From assembly GCF_947497915.1 (NCBI RefSeq), contig NZ_CANMIJ010000002.1, forward strand, positions 372,001-436,000: DNA of 64,000 bases. Reading direction: 5' to 3'. Origin of the DNA: an uncultured Erythrobacter sp. GTDB lineage: Bacteria > Pseudomonadota > Alphaproteobacteria > Sphingomonadales > Sphingomonadaceae. The position numbers and the translations under genes are program-made. Positions 33,163-41,908 of the stretch are shown here, one piece after another; within the stretch, counting starts at the first letter, position 1, and each line of letters opens with the position of its first letter. A model generated the notes under the pieces. That model was not told where the DNA came from and did no database searches. It saw only the letters and a program-made list of their open reading frames with translations.

Positions 33163-33627
33163 CTAAGTTCGCGCGGCGAGCTGGCGAACGCTTAAGCCGC
33201 TCACCGGATCGCGCCAATCGCCTGCGATTGCACCTGCGGGACTGAGCACGAAATCCCGGGCGCGAAAATCGATATGCGGGATCGTGAGATGATCGTCTTG
33301 CCATTCGCCGCCGCTCCACAGCACGATATCAAGGTCGAGCACACGGTCACCCCAGCGGCGCCCTTTCCGGCGTCCGAACTCGCGCTCCATCCGCTTTAGT
33401 CCGGCCAGCAGCGCAGGTGGATCATATTCACTCTCCAACACTGCTGCACAATTGGCAAACTGCCGCTGCGCAGGCCCCATCGGAGCGCTATCGATCAATG
33501 GCGCGCGCGCGCTGACCGTGCCCAGCGCAGACAATTCCTCCATCGCGGCGCGCACCACATTACGTGGGCGGCCATAGACAGTGTGACGCCGGTTTGAACC
33601 AAGCGCGATCAGATAGGAACTGCTCAA
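33163..33627 (-). CDS. folK: 2-amino-4-hydroxy-6-hydroxymethyldihydropteridine diphosphokinase
   Basis: Transfers pyrophosphate from ATP to the pterin in folate synthesis. The 154-residue protein has the family start YLIALGSNRR and the GPAQRQFANCAAVLES region. The signature RRKGRRWGDRVLDLDIVLW binds metal and ATP, and IPHIDFRARDFVLSPAGAI completes the domain. Its ATG overlaps the stop of the aguB gene (33624-33627), so it is the second gene of that pair. Confidence 0.95.
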   Translation of the reverse strand: MSSSYLIALGSNRRHTVYGRPRNVVRAAMEELSALGTVSARAPLIDSAPMGPAQRQFANCAAVLESEYDPPALLAGLKRMEREFGRRKGRRWGDRVLDLDIVLWSGGEWQDDHLTIPHIDFRARDFVLSPAGAIAGDWRDPVSGLSVRQLAART

Positions 33628-34511
33628 ATGTCTTCTGCAATGCGGCCATAAAGCTGCGGCCGGCGATCCCGAAAGAACCCCATGCCCGCGCGGTGCTTGG
33701 CCGCCTGAGCAAGATCGAGCGTGGCGACGAGAACGCCGTCATCTTCTGCGCCAAATTCCTGCACCAGATCGCCCCATTCATCCGAAATGAAAGAGTGCCC
33801 GTAGAAATTCTGCTCGCCGCCATCTGAATTGGCTGGCCCCTCCGCGCCGATCCGATTGCTGGCGAGAACCGGCATGCAATTAGACACCGCGTGCCCGATC
33901 ATCGCGCGCCGCCACATACGGCTGGTGTCGAGATCGACATCATAAGGCTCAGATCCGATTGCGGTGGGGTAAAGCAGCATTTCTGCGCCCTTCAATGCCA
34001 TGACCCGCGCGGCCTCAGGATACCATTGATCCCAACAAATGCCGACGCCAATACGAACGGGTTTGCCGTCATCGCTGGCAATGTCCCACACCTTAAAACC
34101 GTCATTCCCCGGGCGGAAATAGAACTTTTCCTCGTAGCCCGGCCCATCGGGGATGTGGCTCTTGCGGTATGTGCCCATGATCTGGCCATCGGGGCCGATC
34201 ATGGCGAGGGTGTTGTAATAATGGTGCCCGTCGCGTTCAAAAAAGCTGGTCGGGATCGTTACATTCAATTTAGCCGCCAACGCCTGCATCGCGACAACAC
34301 TGGGATGATCGGCGGTTGGACGCGCCAACGCGAACAGCGCTTCATCCTCTTCGCGGCAGAAATAGGGGCCGGAAAACAGCTCAGGTGGCAGGATAAGCTT
34401 CGCGCCCTCGTTAGCTGCCTGTTCAACAAGCGCGCTGACGGCCGCGATATTCGCAGCTTCGTCGTCTCGGCCCAGCGAAAGCTGGAGGGCGGCAACAGTG
34501 AGTTTCGTCAT
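33624..34511 (-). CDS. aguB: N-carbamoylputrescine amidase (carbon-nitrogen hydrolase)
   Basis: Hydrolyses N-carbamoylputrescine to putrescine in the agmatine route. The nitrilase-fold triad is visible: Glu in LPPELFSGPYFC, Lys in YRKSHIPDGPGYEEKFYF and Cys in GVGICWDQWYPE. The 295-residue length and the SEPYDVDLDTS and FYGHSFISDEWGD segments match AguB rather than other nitrilases. It is translated just ahead of folK. The partner agmatine deiminase is not in the window. Confidence 0.92.
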   Translation of the reverse strand: MTKLTVAALQLSLGRDDEAANIAAVSALVEQAANEGAKLILPPELFSGPYFCREEDEALFALARPTADHPSVVAMQALAAKLNVTIPTSFFERDGHHYYNTLAMIGPDGQIMGTYRKSHIPDGPGYEEKFYFRPGNDGFKVWDIASDDGKPVRIGVGICWDQWYPEAARVMALKGAEMLLYPTAIGSEPYDVDLDTSRMWRRAMIGHAVSNCMPVLASNRIGAEGPANSDGGEQNFYGHSFISDEWGDLVQEFGAEDDGVLVATLDLAQAAKHRAGMGFFRDRRPQLYGRIAEDI

Positions 34512-34560
34512 GCGCCGCCCCTTAAGCTTATTCGGCCCTGCGGAAAAGGCCCGCGAGGGC

Positions 34561-35412
34561 TTAGCCCGCCTTCTTGAAAAGCAGTGTCATCCGGTCGCTT
34601 TCGCCGATTGCCGCATAGGTTTCGCGATCTTCATCGCCCTTGGCGTAGCTAGGCGGCAAAGTCCAAACGCCGTCTTCATAGTCGGCGGTGTCATCTGGAT
34701 TGGCGTTGATCTCGGACGTGTCGACCAATTCAAAGCCCTTGCCTTCGAAATAAGCGATCAATTCATCCTGCTTCAGATAGCCCATATTGCCGTCAACATA
34801 CGCTTCAGGCGCATCGGCCTTTGCGCGGTGCTGAACCACGCCCAACATCCCGCCCGGTTTCAACGCGGCGTGAAGTGCTTCGACCTCGCTATCGGCAACA
34901 CCCCAACGGATTAGGTTGTGCATCATGCGGATCATCAAAACACGGTCGACCGTGCCGTTCAATTCTTCGGGAATGGCATTGCCGAAATGAAACGGCAGAG
35001 CCTCTGCTGGGATGCCCAGCCCCTCTGATTGCGTGGCGGAGAAGCTCTCTGCAAAGCCGCGCACACGCTCAACGAATTCATCGCCCAGCGGGCTTGCCGC
35101 TTCGGGAGGAAAGCTGACAGCGATATAGCTGCCCTGCTCGTTCACGTAAGGCGCAAGGATGCGGGTGTACCAGCCGCCGCCTGGAGCATATTCGATGACT
35201 GTGTGGCTTGGCTCCACCTGAAAGAACGCAAGCGTTTCGCCTGGATTGCGGAATTCGTCACGCGGACGATCTTCATCCCGGCGCGCATCGGCCAATGTTT
35301 CAGCCAGTGCCACGTTTTCAGCCTTGGTTTCGGCCGGCGCAGTCTCACCCGCTTCCGGTGCGCAAGCCGTCATTGCAAGCGCCCCTGCGGCAGCCATCAG
35401 AATATGTCTCAT
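34561..35412 (-). CDS. Exported class I methyltransferase-like lipoprotein, copy 1
   Basis: A 283-residue protein with a Rossmann methyltransferase-like core (TVIEYAPGGGWYTRILAPYV, VLMIRMMHNL, LHAALKPGGMLGVVQHR). The start at 35412 has AGGGAG upstream and gives a lipoprotein signal with lipobox (LAMTACAP). The protein would therefore sit outside the cytoplasm, where S-adenosylmethionine is not normally available. It belongs to the COG4798-type predicted methyltransferases by eye. The downstream neighbour on the same strand, starting at 36316, is a clear paralogue. Function unknown. Confidence 0.82.
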   Translation of the reverse strand: MRHILMAAAGALAMTACAPEAGETAPAETKAENVALAETLADARRDEDRPRDEFRNPGETLAFFQVEPSHTVIEYAPGGGWYTRILAPYVNEQGSYIAVSFPPEAASPLGDEFVERVRGFAESFSATQSEGLGIPAEALPFHFGNAIPEELNGTVDRVLMIRMMHNLIRWGVADSEVEALHAALKPGGMLGVVQHRAKADAPEAYVDGNMGYLKQDELIAYFEGKGFELVDTSEINANPDDTADYEDGVWTLPPSYAKGDEDRETYAAIGESDRMTLLFKKAG

Positions 35413-35467
35413 TTGCTCTCTCCCTTGAGCGGTCTCAGTCAACCTGATTGAAAAGCCTGATGGCTGT

Positions 35468-36316
35468 TCAATCAGCCTTCTTGAAAAGCAGGGTCATCCG
35501 GTCGCTTTCGCCGATTGCCACATACTTTTCGCGGTCCTGATCACCGTAGCGCAGAACAGGCGGAAGCGTCCAAACGCCGCCTTCCCAATTTGCCGGATCT
35601 TTCGGATTGGCGTTGATCTCGCTTTCTGCGACCAGTTCAAAACCATTTGCCGCGAAGATTGCGAGAACCTGCTCTTTCTTCATGTAACCAGGCGCCGGCG
35701 AGTAATCATCGAAGCTCGCATCCGCAGGGGCGCGGTGCTGAACCACGCCAACCATACCGTCATCTTTCAGCATCTTGTGCACTGCATCCAGCACATCATC
35801 AGCGGTGTTGCTATTCGCAAGACCATGCATCGAACGGAAGATCACAACCCGGTCGACTGTACCGGCCACATCGTCCGGCATTTCATCGATTTCAAACACG
35901 TGGGCCGCATCTTCGCCCATGCCGGATGCTTCGACGAGGCCTTTCTTGAAATTCTCTGTCCATGCTTTGGAACGGGCTTCCTGCGCACGGCTACGGTAAG
36001 TGCGCGCGTCGCTGTCACCGTTGAATGCAATGTATTTGCCCTTTGGCATGATCCAAGGTGCCAGAACCCGTGTATACCAAGCGCCGCCCGGGCCATATTC
36101 AGCGACCGTCATTGTTGGCTCAATCTGAAAGAACGCGAGCGTTTCGGCAGGATTGCGATACTGATCGCGAGCACGGTCACCATCGCGGCTTTCATTGGCC
36201 AGAACATCTTCAATGTTTGGAGCGTCTGCGGCGTGATCGTCGGCCGCGAGCGGCGCGGTCAATGAAAGAGCAGCGCCAGCAAGAGCTGTCATCGAAGCGA
36301 GGTAAAGTGGTTTCAT
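35468..36316 (-). CDS. Exported class I methyltransferase-like protein, copy 2
   Basis: A 282-residue paralogue of the adjacent protein. It shares AETLAFFQIEP, TVAEYGPGGAWYTRVLAPW, MLKDDGMVGVVQHRAPADA and the terminus AIGESDRMTLLFKKAD. The start at 36316 (MKPLYLASMTALAG) gives a classic Sec signal peptide cleaved near LAADD, without a lipobox, unlike copy 1. The two genes lie 55 bases apart on the same strand and arose by tandem duplication. No substrate is predictable. Confidence 0.82.
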   Translation of the reverse strand: MKPLYLASMTALAGAALSLTAPLAADDHAADAPNIEDVLANESRDGDRARDQYRNPAETLAFFQIEPTMTVAEYGPGGAWYTRVLAPWIMPKGKYIAFNGDSDARTYRSRAQEARSKAWTENFKKGLVEASGMGEDAAHVFEIDEMPDDVAGTVDRVVIFRSMHGLANSNTADDVLDAVHKMLKDDGMVGVVQHRAPADASFDDYSPAPGYMKKEQVLAIFAANGFELVAESEINANPKDPANWEGGVWTLPPVLRYGDQDREKYVAIGESDRMTLLFKKAD

Positions 36317-36457
36317 CGGTAAGGGGTCCTCTCGGTTTGAAACGAATTGCTGAGCGTTCCTGACGCAAGGGCGCGTTAATGACAAGCCGCAGGCCTGCGG
36401 CACTGGCAAATCCCGTCGGCGATCTTATGTCTTTCATCGAATAGGAGATCGAGCGAT

Positions 36458-37003
36458 ATGGAACAGGCAATCATTGCTGGCGGATGCTTTTGGTGCACCG
36501 AGGCTGTTTTCAAAGATGTGATCGGCGTAACCGAAGTCGAAAGCGGTTACATTGGCGGCGACAAAGCCGATCCAACATATAAAGAGGTTTGCACCGGAAA
36601 CACCGGCCATGCCGAGGGTATTCGCGTGACGTTTGACACCGATAAAATCACCCTCGCCGATATCTATGACGTCTTTCTAGGCACGCATGATCCCACACAA
36701 CTTAACCGCCAAGGCGGCGATGTCGGCACACAGTACCGCTCAGCAATTTTCCCGCTGTCTGCGGCGCAAAGCGAAGAAGCTGAGGCCGCGATTGGCCGCT
36801 GGAATGCCGAGAATGGCAAAATGGCTGTGACCACAATCGAAGGTCTGGACGGCGGCGCGCAGTCTAAGCCGTGGTATCCCGCAGAGGATTACCATCAGGA
36901 ATATTGGGAAGGCGAAGGCCAGGGCAATCCGTATTGCCAAGCGGTGATCCCGCCAAAAATCATGAAGCTGCGCAAGAGCTTCCAGAAATATGTGAAAAGC
37001 TAG
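36458..37003 (+). CDS. msrA: Peptide-methionine (S)-S-oxide reductase
   Basis: Repairs S-epimer methionine sulfoxide in oxidised proteins. The catalytic GGCFWCTEAVF motif is at the very N-terminus, followed by the family segments GYIGGDKADPTYKEVCTGNTGHAEG and FLGTHDPTQLNRQGGDVGTQYRS (given in part). At 181 residues it is a standard MsrA without a signal peptide. It is divergent from the methyltransferase-like genes and followed by a hotdog-like gene 28 bases downstream. The complementary MsrB is encoded separately at 51.4 kb. Confidence 0.95.
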   Translation: MEQAIIAGGCFWCTEAVFKDVIGVTEVESGYIGGDKADPTYKEVCTGNTGHAEGIRVTFDTDKITLADIYDVFLGTHDPTQLNRQGGDVGTQYRSAIFPLSAAQSEEAEAAIGRWNAENGKMAVTTIEGLDGGAQSKPWYPAEDYHQEYWEGEGQGNPYCQAVIPPKIMKLRKSFQKYVKS

Positions 37004-37031
37004 CTTAGGCTACGCTACTTGAGGAGGGGCA

Positions 37032-37853
37032 ATGGCGCGGCAATTCAGCAGGTCTTACACAAGCGGGCATACGCTGGAAGCGGATGGAAGCGTCACATTC
37101 GCGTGTTCGCAGGATGTTGATGCGTGGCCTTGGCTAACATTGGGGCCGCGTCACCCTGTCACGATCCAAGCCCAAAATTTCTGGACAAGCGTCGGCGCGA
37201 TTATGGCGATTGGCGAGATGGAAGATGGGCAATGGTCCGCGCTGACCTGGACAGATTGGTCTTGCGGGGATGACGCTGCAGGCTGGGCCGTTCGCGGGCA
37301 TTACCAACGCGAACATTCGGGCGATAATGAGCATTACGCAATCACGCTTTATGATAGAGACGAGCGCGAAATCGTAAGAATGCGTGGGCGCGGGGTCGTG
37401 TTTCGAAATCGCAACTTTGAAGAATGGCGGGACAAGTCAAAGAGTGAGGCGCAGTCTTTCTCTGATCCCGCGACGATTCGTTTTGCACCGCGCGAAACGC
37501 TTGGCATCGGGCCAAGAGAACACCCTCTGGTTAGCACAATGCACGAGAGCGAAGCGCCCTATCTGGATGCTCTGATCACTCGCGAAAACGGCTTGCCTCC
37601 GGCCAACCCCATGCTTGGTGGGTCCGGTGATCACGTAAACTCGGTCCATATGATTGAAGCGGCACGGCAAGCGCTTTGCCAGTTGACTGGCGATCCAAGT
37701 ATTTCGGTGACTGCGGGCGAGATGGAACTCAATCGCTATGTCGAACTTGGCACGCCGTTCCGGCTCGAAGTCGAGCCGCAGGCCAATCAAACCTACGTCT
37801 TTGCGCTAAGCCAGATCGGCAAAGCTTGCGCGCGGCTAACCCTTAAGGTTTAG
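37032..37853 (+). CDS. Hotdog-fold protein, weakly AfsA-like, unknown function
   Basis: A 273-residue cytoplasmic protein. The C-terminal half has GGSGDHVNSVHMIEAARQALCQL, followed by ELNRYVELGTPFRLEVE. This resembles the AfsA/double-hotdog helix (D..p...L.EAaRQA) and its next strand. The N-terminal half (FARQ to FRNRNFEEW) may be a second hotdog unit. The match is by eye and moderate. GAGGAGG lies just upstream of the ATG. It follows msrA closely and ends overlapping the convergent rsmB gene by four bases. A thioesterase or dehydratase-like role is possible. Confidence 0.5.
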   Translation: MARQFSRSYTSGHTLEADGSVTFACSQDVDAWPWLTLGPRHPVTIQAQNFWTSVGAIMAIGEMEDGQWSALTWTDWSCGDDAAGWAVRGHYQREHSGDNEHYAITLYDRDEREIVRMRGRGVVFRNRNFEEWRDKSKSEAQSFSDPATIRFAPRETLGIGPREHPLVSTMHESEAPYLDALITRENGLPPANPMLGGSGDHVNSVHMIEAARQALCQLTGDPSISVTAGEMELNRYVELGTPFRLEVEPQANQTYVFALSQIGKACARLTLKV

Positions 37854-39097
37854 GGCTTGCGCCACCGCCCGATAAAGAATCCGTCCAATCCGCCTTGATC
37901 CGTCAACATGCCCGGATGCGTGCGCAGCCAGCCTTGCTTAGTCGGTGTGAGGCCAGGTGGCAGTTCATCCGCTGTGATCGGCATTGGCTCCAGATCAAAT
38001 GTCTCGTCGATCCAACGTGCCTGATCCTCGCCCTCTTCGGTTTCGAGCGAGCATACCGCGTAGATAAAGGTCGCGCCGCTTGGCAGCCACTCGACCGCTT
38101 GATGGATCAGCGATTGCTGGATTTCGGTCATCTCGCCGATCTGGCGCGGACCAATCCGGTGGAGTACGTCAGGGTGGCGGCGGCAGGTTCCGGTCGCGGT
38201 GCACGGCGCATCGAGCAGGATTGCATCGAACTGTTTAGCGGGATGATAGGTCAGCGCGTCGGCCTTCACCACTTCGGCTTCGATAGAGGTGCGCTTCAAA
38301 TTCTCGCGCAACATTTCCAGCCGTTTGCCATTGATGTCGAGCGCGGTGACTATCCATCCGCGCGCGGCGAGCGATAATGTCTTGCCGCCCGGCGCCGCGC
38401 AAAGATCGAGAGCGCGCTTACCGCCCCCTTCACCCAGCAAACGCGGCGGCAATTGCGCGGCGAGATCCTGCACCCACCATGCGCCATCATCAAAGCCCGG
38501 CATCTTCTCAATCGGCGTGCCGCGTGGCAGGCGGATATGGCCCGCGGCAAGGCTGACCCCGCCCATTTCCAGCGTGCGGGCCTCGGTTTCGCCCGGATCT
38601 TTCAGCGCCAGATCAACCTCCGGCGGATCGATTAGACCGGGTGCAATCGCATCGGCGCGCGCGCCCCAGCGGGTTAGCACCGCGTCACTCATGGTCGGTA
38701 CATCGGGCAGCGAAACTTCACGTTTCATCAAAGTCGAGAACACCCCGTGCGCCAGCCTGCGCGGGCCGCCTGTCAGCAGCGGCAGGCACGTCGCGATCAC
38801 AGCATGCGGAGGTGTTTGCAGCCTGAGCGCCTGCGCCAGCATCAATCTCAGCACTCCGCGCGGCTTTGCATCATCTGGAAGGCGTTTCTTGGTCGCGCTG
38901 TCGATCAACAGATCGAGATCGCTCAACCAGCGCAGTGTCTCACCAATAATCGCGCGCGCCAAGGCGCGGTCTGCCGGTCCATCGACGCCTTTCAGCGCAG
39001 CGGCCTCAGCCTGTTCGAGCGTTTCGCCCCGGCGCATCACAGCGTCGAGCGATTTGAGCGCAGCGCGGCGCGCGGGAAATCCTGGAGCAACAGCCAT
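37850..39097 (-). CDS. rsmB: 16S rRNA (cytosine-C5) methyltransferase, RsmB/Sun family
   Basis: A 415-residue RNA methyltransferase. The N-terminal NusB-like domain covers about 1-140 (RRAALKSLDAVMRRGETLEQA, LRLMLAQALRLQTPPHAVI). The SAM-binding motif is LDLCAAPGGKTLSLAA, motif IV is LLDAPCTATGTCRRHPD with one catalytic Cys, and motif VI is YAVCSLETEEGEDQ with the second. It fits RsmB in architecture; the exact cytosine is not proven by sequence alone. It is convergent with the preceding gene and divergent from a small SDHAF4-like gene. Confidence 0.9.
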   Translation of the reverse strand: MAVAPGFPARRAALKSLDAVMRRGETLEQAEAAALKGVDGPADRALARAIIGETLRWLSDLDLLIDSATKKRLPDDAKPRGVLRLMLAQALRLQTPPHAVIATCLPLLTGGPRRLAHGVFSTLMKREVSLPDVPTMSDAVLTRWGARADAIAPGLIDPPEVDLALKDPGETEARTLEMGGVSLAAGHIRLPRGTPIEKMPGFDDGAWWVQDLAAQLPPRLLGEGGGKRALDLCAAPGGKTLSLAARGWIVTALDINGKRLEMLRENLKRTSIEAEVVKADALTYHPAKQFDAILLDAPCTATGTCRRHPDVLHRIGPRQIGEMTEIQQSLIHQAVEWLPSGATFIYAVCSLETEEGEDQARWIDETFDLEPMPITADELPPGLTPTKQGWLRTHPGMLTDQGGLDGFFIGRWRKP

Positions 39098-39172
39098 GTC
39101 AGGTGCTCATAGAGATATTGAAACCAAGCGCCAGTTGAAACCAACCATCTGCCCGCGCGTTACATGGTGGCT

Positions 39173-39343
39173 ATGACAAAACAGAAATCAGAAGCCGCCA
39201 AAAACTTTGAGAAACCAGCTCACTGGACCAACGATCCACCGCCAAAACCGAAAGCGGTTGACCCGCTTAAAGATGAGCCGCGCGAGCTATCCCCCACCCG
39301 CTATGGCGATTGGGAACGCGAAGGCATCGCCTGGGATTTTTAG
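39173..39343 (+). CDS. Small DUF1674/SDHAF4-like protein
   Basis: A 56-residue protein not usually caught by length filters. It ends in the family signature SPTRYGDWEREGIAWDF, the hallmark of DUF1674, related to succinate dehydrogenase assembly factor 4. The N-terminal part is basic and proline-rich and probably disordered. An in-frame ATG at 39164 would add three residues. Its stop overlaps the convergent P450 stop by a few bases. A role in flavinated SdhA maturation is known for the eukaryotic family and inferred here. Confidence 0.82.
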   Translation: MTKQKSEAAKNFEKPAHWTNDPPPKPKAVDPLKDEPRELSPTRYGDWEREGIAWDF

Positions 39344-40740
39344 AGTTTTTTGAAGTTCACCTTCAGCCCGTCTTTGGGCTGAGGGATCGGCCAAGCCTGC
39401 CATTCGGGATCATAGCCTTCGCTGACTTCGATCCGGTAACGCTGCAATATTTGCACCATCAGGACTTTGATCTGCATGTAAGCGAAGTGCAAGCCGAGGC
39501 ACATATGCGCGCCGCCGCCAAACGGCACCCACGCATATTTGTGGCGCGCTTTCACCAGTTCAGGGGTGAAGCGCATGGGATCGAAGGTTTCGGGATTGTC
39601 CCAATATTCTTCGGAAAAATGGGTCCAATGGATGTTGATACCGACCATCTGGCCTGCAGGAATTTTGTATCCGCCATATTCAAAATCTCTAAGCGCACGG
39701 CGCGGCATTGACGGCACTGGCGGGACAATACGGAGCGTTTCTTTAAACGCCATCTCCGTCAGATCGAGCTTGCTCATGTCGTCATATTCAAGCGGGCGCG
39801 GCTCGCCTGATCCATCTGGCCCGCCAGTCACAGCCATGATCTCCTCGCGCAGTTTTTCCTGCCATTCGGGGTTCTTCGCGAGCTGATAGATCATCGAGGT
39901 TGCCGAGGATGTGATCGTGTCATGCGCCGCCATCATCAGGAAGCTCATGTGATCGACAACTTCGTCAACCGGCAGCATCGATCCGTCTTCGCGGGTAGCC
40001 GTCGCAAACTGGCTGAACATGTCCTGCCCGCCGCCTTCGCTGCGGCGACGTTTTGTCTCGCGCGTCAGATAATCAACCATATAGGCGCGGCCATCGACGC
40101 CTTTTTTCATCTTGGTGAAGGGCAAAGGCTTGCGCACCGGCGCAACGGAGGCCTGAACCATATCGACAAAGGCGGTGTTGATCTTATCTGCTTCTGGTCC
40201 CCACGGAATGCCGAGGAAACTGTCCGCCGCCAGATCGAGCGTCAGTTGCTTGATCGCTGGCTGGAACAGCATGTCGCCTTCCCACTTTGCGACTTCACGT
40301 GCCACGCCGGAATTCAACGCGCCCGAATAATGCCGCATCGGGCCGGGCTTGAACGCAATTGAAAGAGCACGCCGATCGATCCGGTGGTGATCAAAATCCA
40401 GCAGCATCAATCCGCGTGGGAAAAGCTGATCAAGAACCGGGCCCCAGCCTTGCTCGCTGGAGAAAATCTTCTCTTTGTTGAACAGCACCAGCTCGTTGGC
40501 ATCGGCCCCGATCAATGCGACGTTCCAACCGCCAAAGGCATAGGTTTTGTAGACCTTGCCGTAGGTTTCGATCATCCGGCGCGTGAAAGCATGCGGATCG
40601 GCGAGCTGTTTGAACGTGTTGCCGATGACAGGCCATCCTGCCTCACCCGGAATATGCGCAATCGCATCATCCTCGGGAATGCCCTCGCTCCAATGATCGA
40701 AGGTTGGCTCTGATGAACCGGGTTTTGCAAGAGTTGCCAT
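39340..40740 (-). CDS. Cytochrome P450
   Basis: A 466-residue heme monooxygenase. The heme-binding loop is FGGGAHMCLGLHFAY with the axial Cys. The ExxR motif is KETLRIVPPVPSMPRR. The oxygen-activation helix has MMAAHDTITSS. The PxxFDPxRF segment (NPETFDPMRFTPE) and the IPAGQMVGINIHW strand are also present. No membrane anchor is seen, so it is soluble. No ferredoxin or reductase gene is adjacent. The substrate is unknown; terpenoid or retinoid-like substrates are possible given the class-II-like C-terminal sequence, which is an inference. An in-frame ATG two codons earlier also exists. Confidence 0.93.
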   Translation of the reverse strand: MATLAKPGSSEPTFDHWSEGIPEDDAIAHIPGEAGWPVIGNTFKQLADPHAFTRRMIETYGKVYKTYAFGGWNVALIGADANELVLFNKEKIFSSEQGWGPVLDQLFPRGLMLLDFDHHRIDRRALSIAFKPGPMRHYSGALNSGVAREVAKWEGDMLFQPAIKQLTLDLAADSFLGIPWGPEADKINTAFVDMVQASVAPVRKPLPFTKMKKGVDGRAYMVDYLTRETKRRRSEGGGQDMFSQFATATREDGSMLPVDEVVDHMSFLMMAAHDTITSSATSMIYQLAKNPEWQEKLREEIMAVTGGPDGSGEPRPLEYDDMSKLDLTEMAFKETLRIVPPVPSMPRRALRDFEYGGYKIPAGQMVGINIHWTHFSEEYWDNPETFDPMRFTPELVKARHKYAWVPFGGGAHMCLGLHFAYMQIKVLMVQILQRYRIEVSEGYDPEWQAWPIPQPKDGLKVNFKKL

Positions 40741-40796
40741 AATCAAAATGTCCGTATCGAGTTCGGATTAACAACTTAACTATGGCAAGCGTTCCC

Positions 40797-41831
40797 TCAA
40801 ATCCAGCCGGAAAGCTCTCGGCGGATCATCGTGTCGAGCATTTGCACGCCGCTTTGCGAGACATTGAGGCAATCGAGAACGGCGTAATCCTCGCCGCCAG
40901 CCTCAACAAATTCATCGCGCCCTTCAAGTGCGAGCTCTTCCAATGTCTCGACACAATCGGCGGCAAAACCGGGGGCAGCGACAACAAGCCGCTTGGTGCC
41001 CTTTTCGCCTTCAGCGATCAGGGTGTCGTCCGTTGCCGGTTCCAGCCATTGTGCCGGGCCAAAGCGGGATTGGAATGTGGTTTCAAACCGAACGCCTTCA
41101 AACTCCGCGCGCTCTGCCAGTCGCTCTCGCAGCAGCCGCGCGGTCTTGTGGCAATGGCAATGGTAGGGGTCGCCCTGCTCCAAAGTGCGCTGAGGCATTC
41201 CATGAAAGCTGAGCAGCAAAACTTCTGGGCGGAAAGTCAGGCCACCTACCTGCCGCGTCAAATCATCGGCGAGCGCATCGAGATAGACGCTGTCATCGTG
41301 ATATGGCGGCATAAACCGCAGCGCCGGTTGCCAGCGCATCTGGCCGAGCACGCGGGCGACCTCGTCAAACACGGTCGCAGTCGTTGCGGCGCAATATTGC
41401 GGATACATCGGCGCGATCAGAATCCGGTCGCAGCCCTTTTCGGTCAGTTCGCTCAGACGCTGTTCAATCGACGGTGAGCCATAACGCATCGCATAATCGA
41501 CCACGATATTCTCGCCCAGATCGCCAGCGATCGCCTCTGCCTGACGCGCGGTAATATCAGCCAAAGGCGATCCGCGATCTGTCCAGATTTTGGTATAGGC
41601 TTCGGAGCTTTTCTTTGGCCTCGTGTTCAAAATGATCCCGCGCAGGATCGGCTGCCATGCGATTTTCGGGATTTCGATAACGCGCGGATCGGACAGAAAC
41701 TGTTTGAGGTATTTTTTCACCGATTTGGGATCGGGGCCATCAGGCGTGCCGAGATTGACCAGCAATACGCCAATCGACCCGCTCGTCGCAGGGGGGTGCT
41801 CATTAGGGAGGCGTTGCGGCTGCCAAGTCAT
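40797..41831 (-). CDS. hemH: Ferrochelatase
   Basis: Inserts Fe(II) into protoporphyrin IX at the last step of heme synthesis. Family motifs in the 344-residue protein are GVLLVNLGTPDGP near the start, MRYGSPSIE, APMYPQYCAATTATV, LLLSFHGMPQRTLEQGDPYHCHC with the catalytic His, FQSRFGPAQWLEP, and a late VVAAPGFAADCVETLEE with the catalytic Glu. The CHCHK-type cysteines may support a metal site seen in some family members. It is upstream of the P450 on the same strand, 56 bases away. Confidence 0.96.
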   Translation of the reverse strand: MTWQPQRLPNEHPPATSGSIGVLLVNLGTPDGPDPKSVKKYLKQFLSDPRVIEIPKIAWQPILRGIILNTRPKKSSEAYTKIWTDRGSPLADITARQAEAIAGDLGENIVVDYAMRYGSPSIEQRLSELTEKGCDRILIAPMYPQYCAATTATVFDEVARVLGQMRWQPALRFMPPYHDDSVYLDALADDLTRQVGGLTFRPEVLLLSFHGMPQRTLEQGDPYHCHCHKTARLLRERLAERAEFEGVRFETTFQSRFGPAQWLEPATDDTLIAEGEKGTKRLVVAAPGFAADCVETLEELALEGRDEFVEAGGEDYAVLDCLNVSQSGVQMLDTMIRRELSGWI

Positions 41832-41908
41832 GATGAGGGTAACGCCCGAGGGGCGAACAATATCCTTCGCGTGTCAGATACCCGTCTCGCGGGCGAGAGA
41901 GGCACGGT

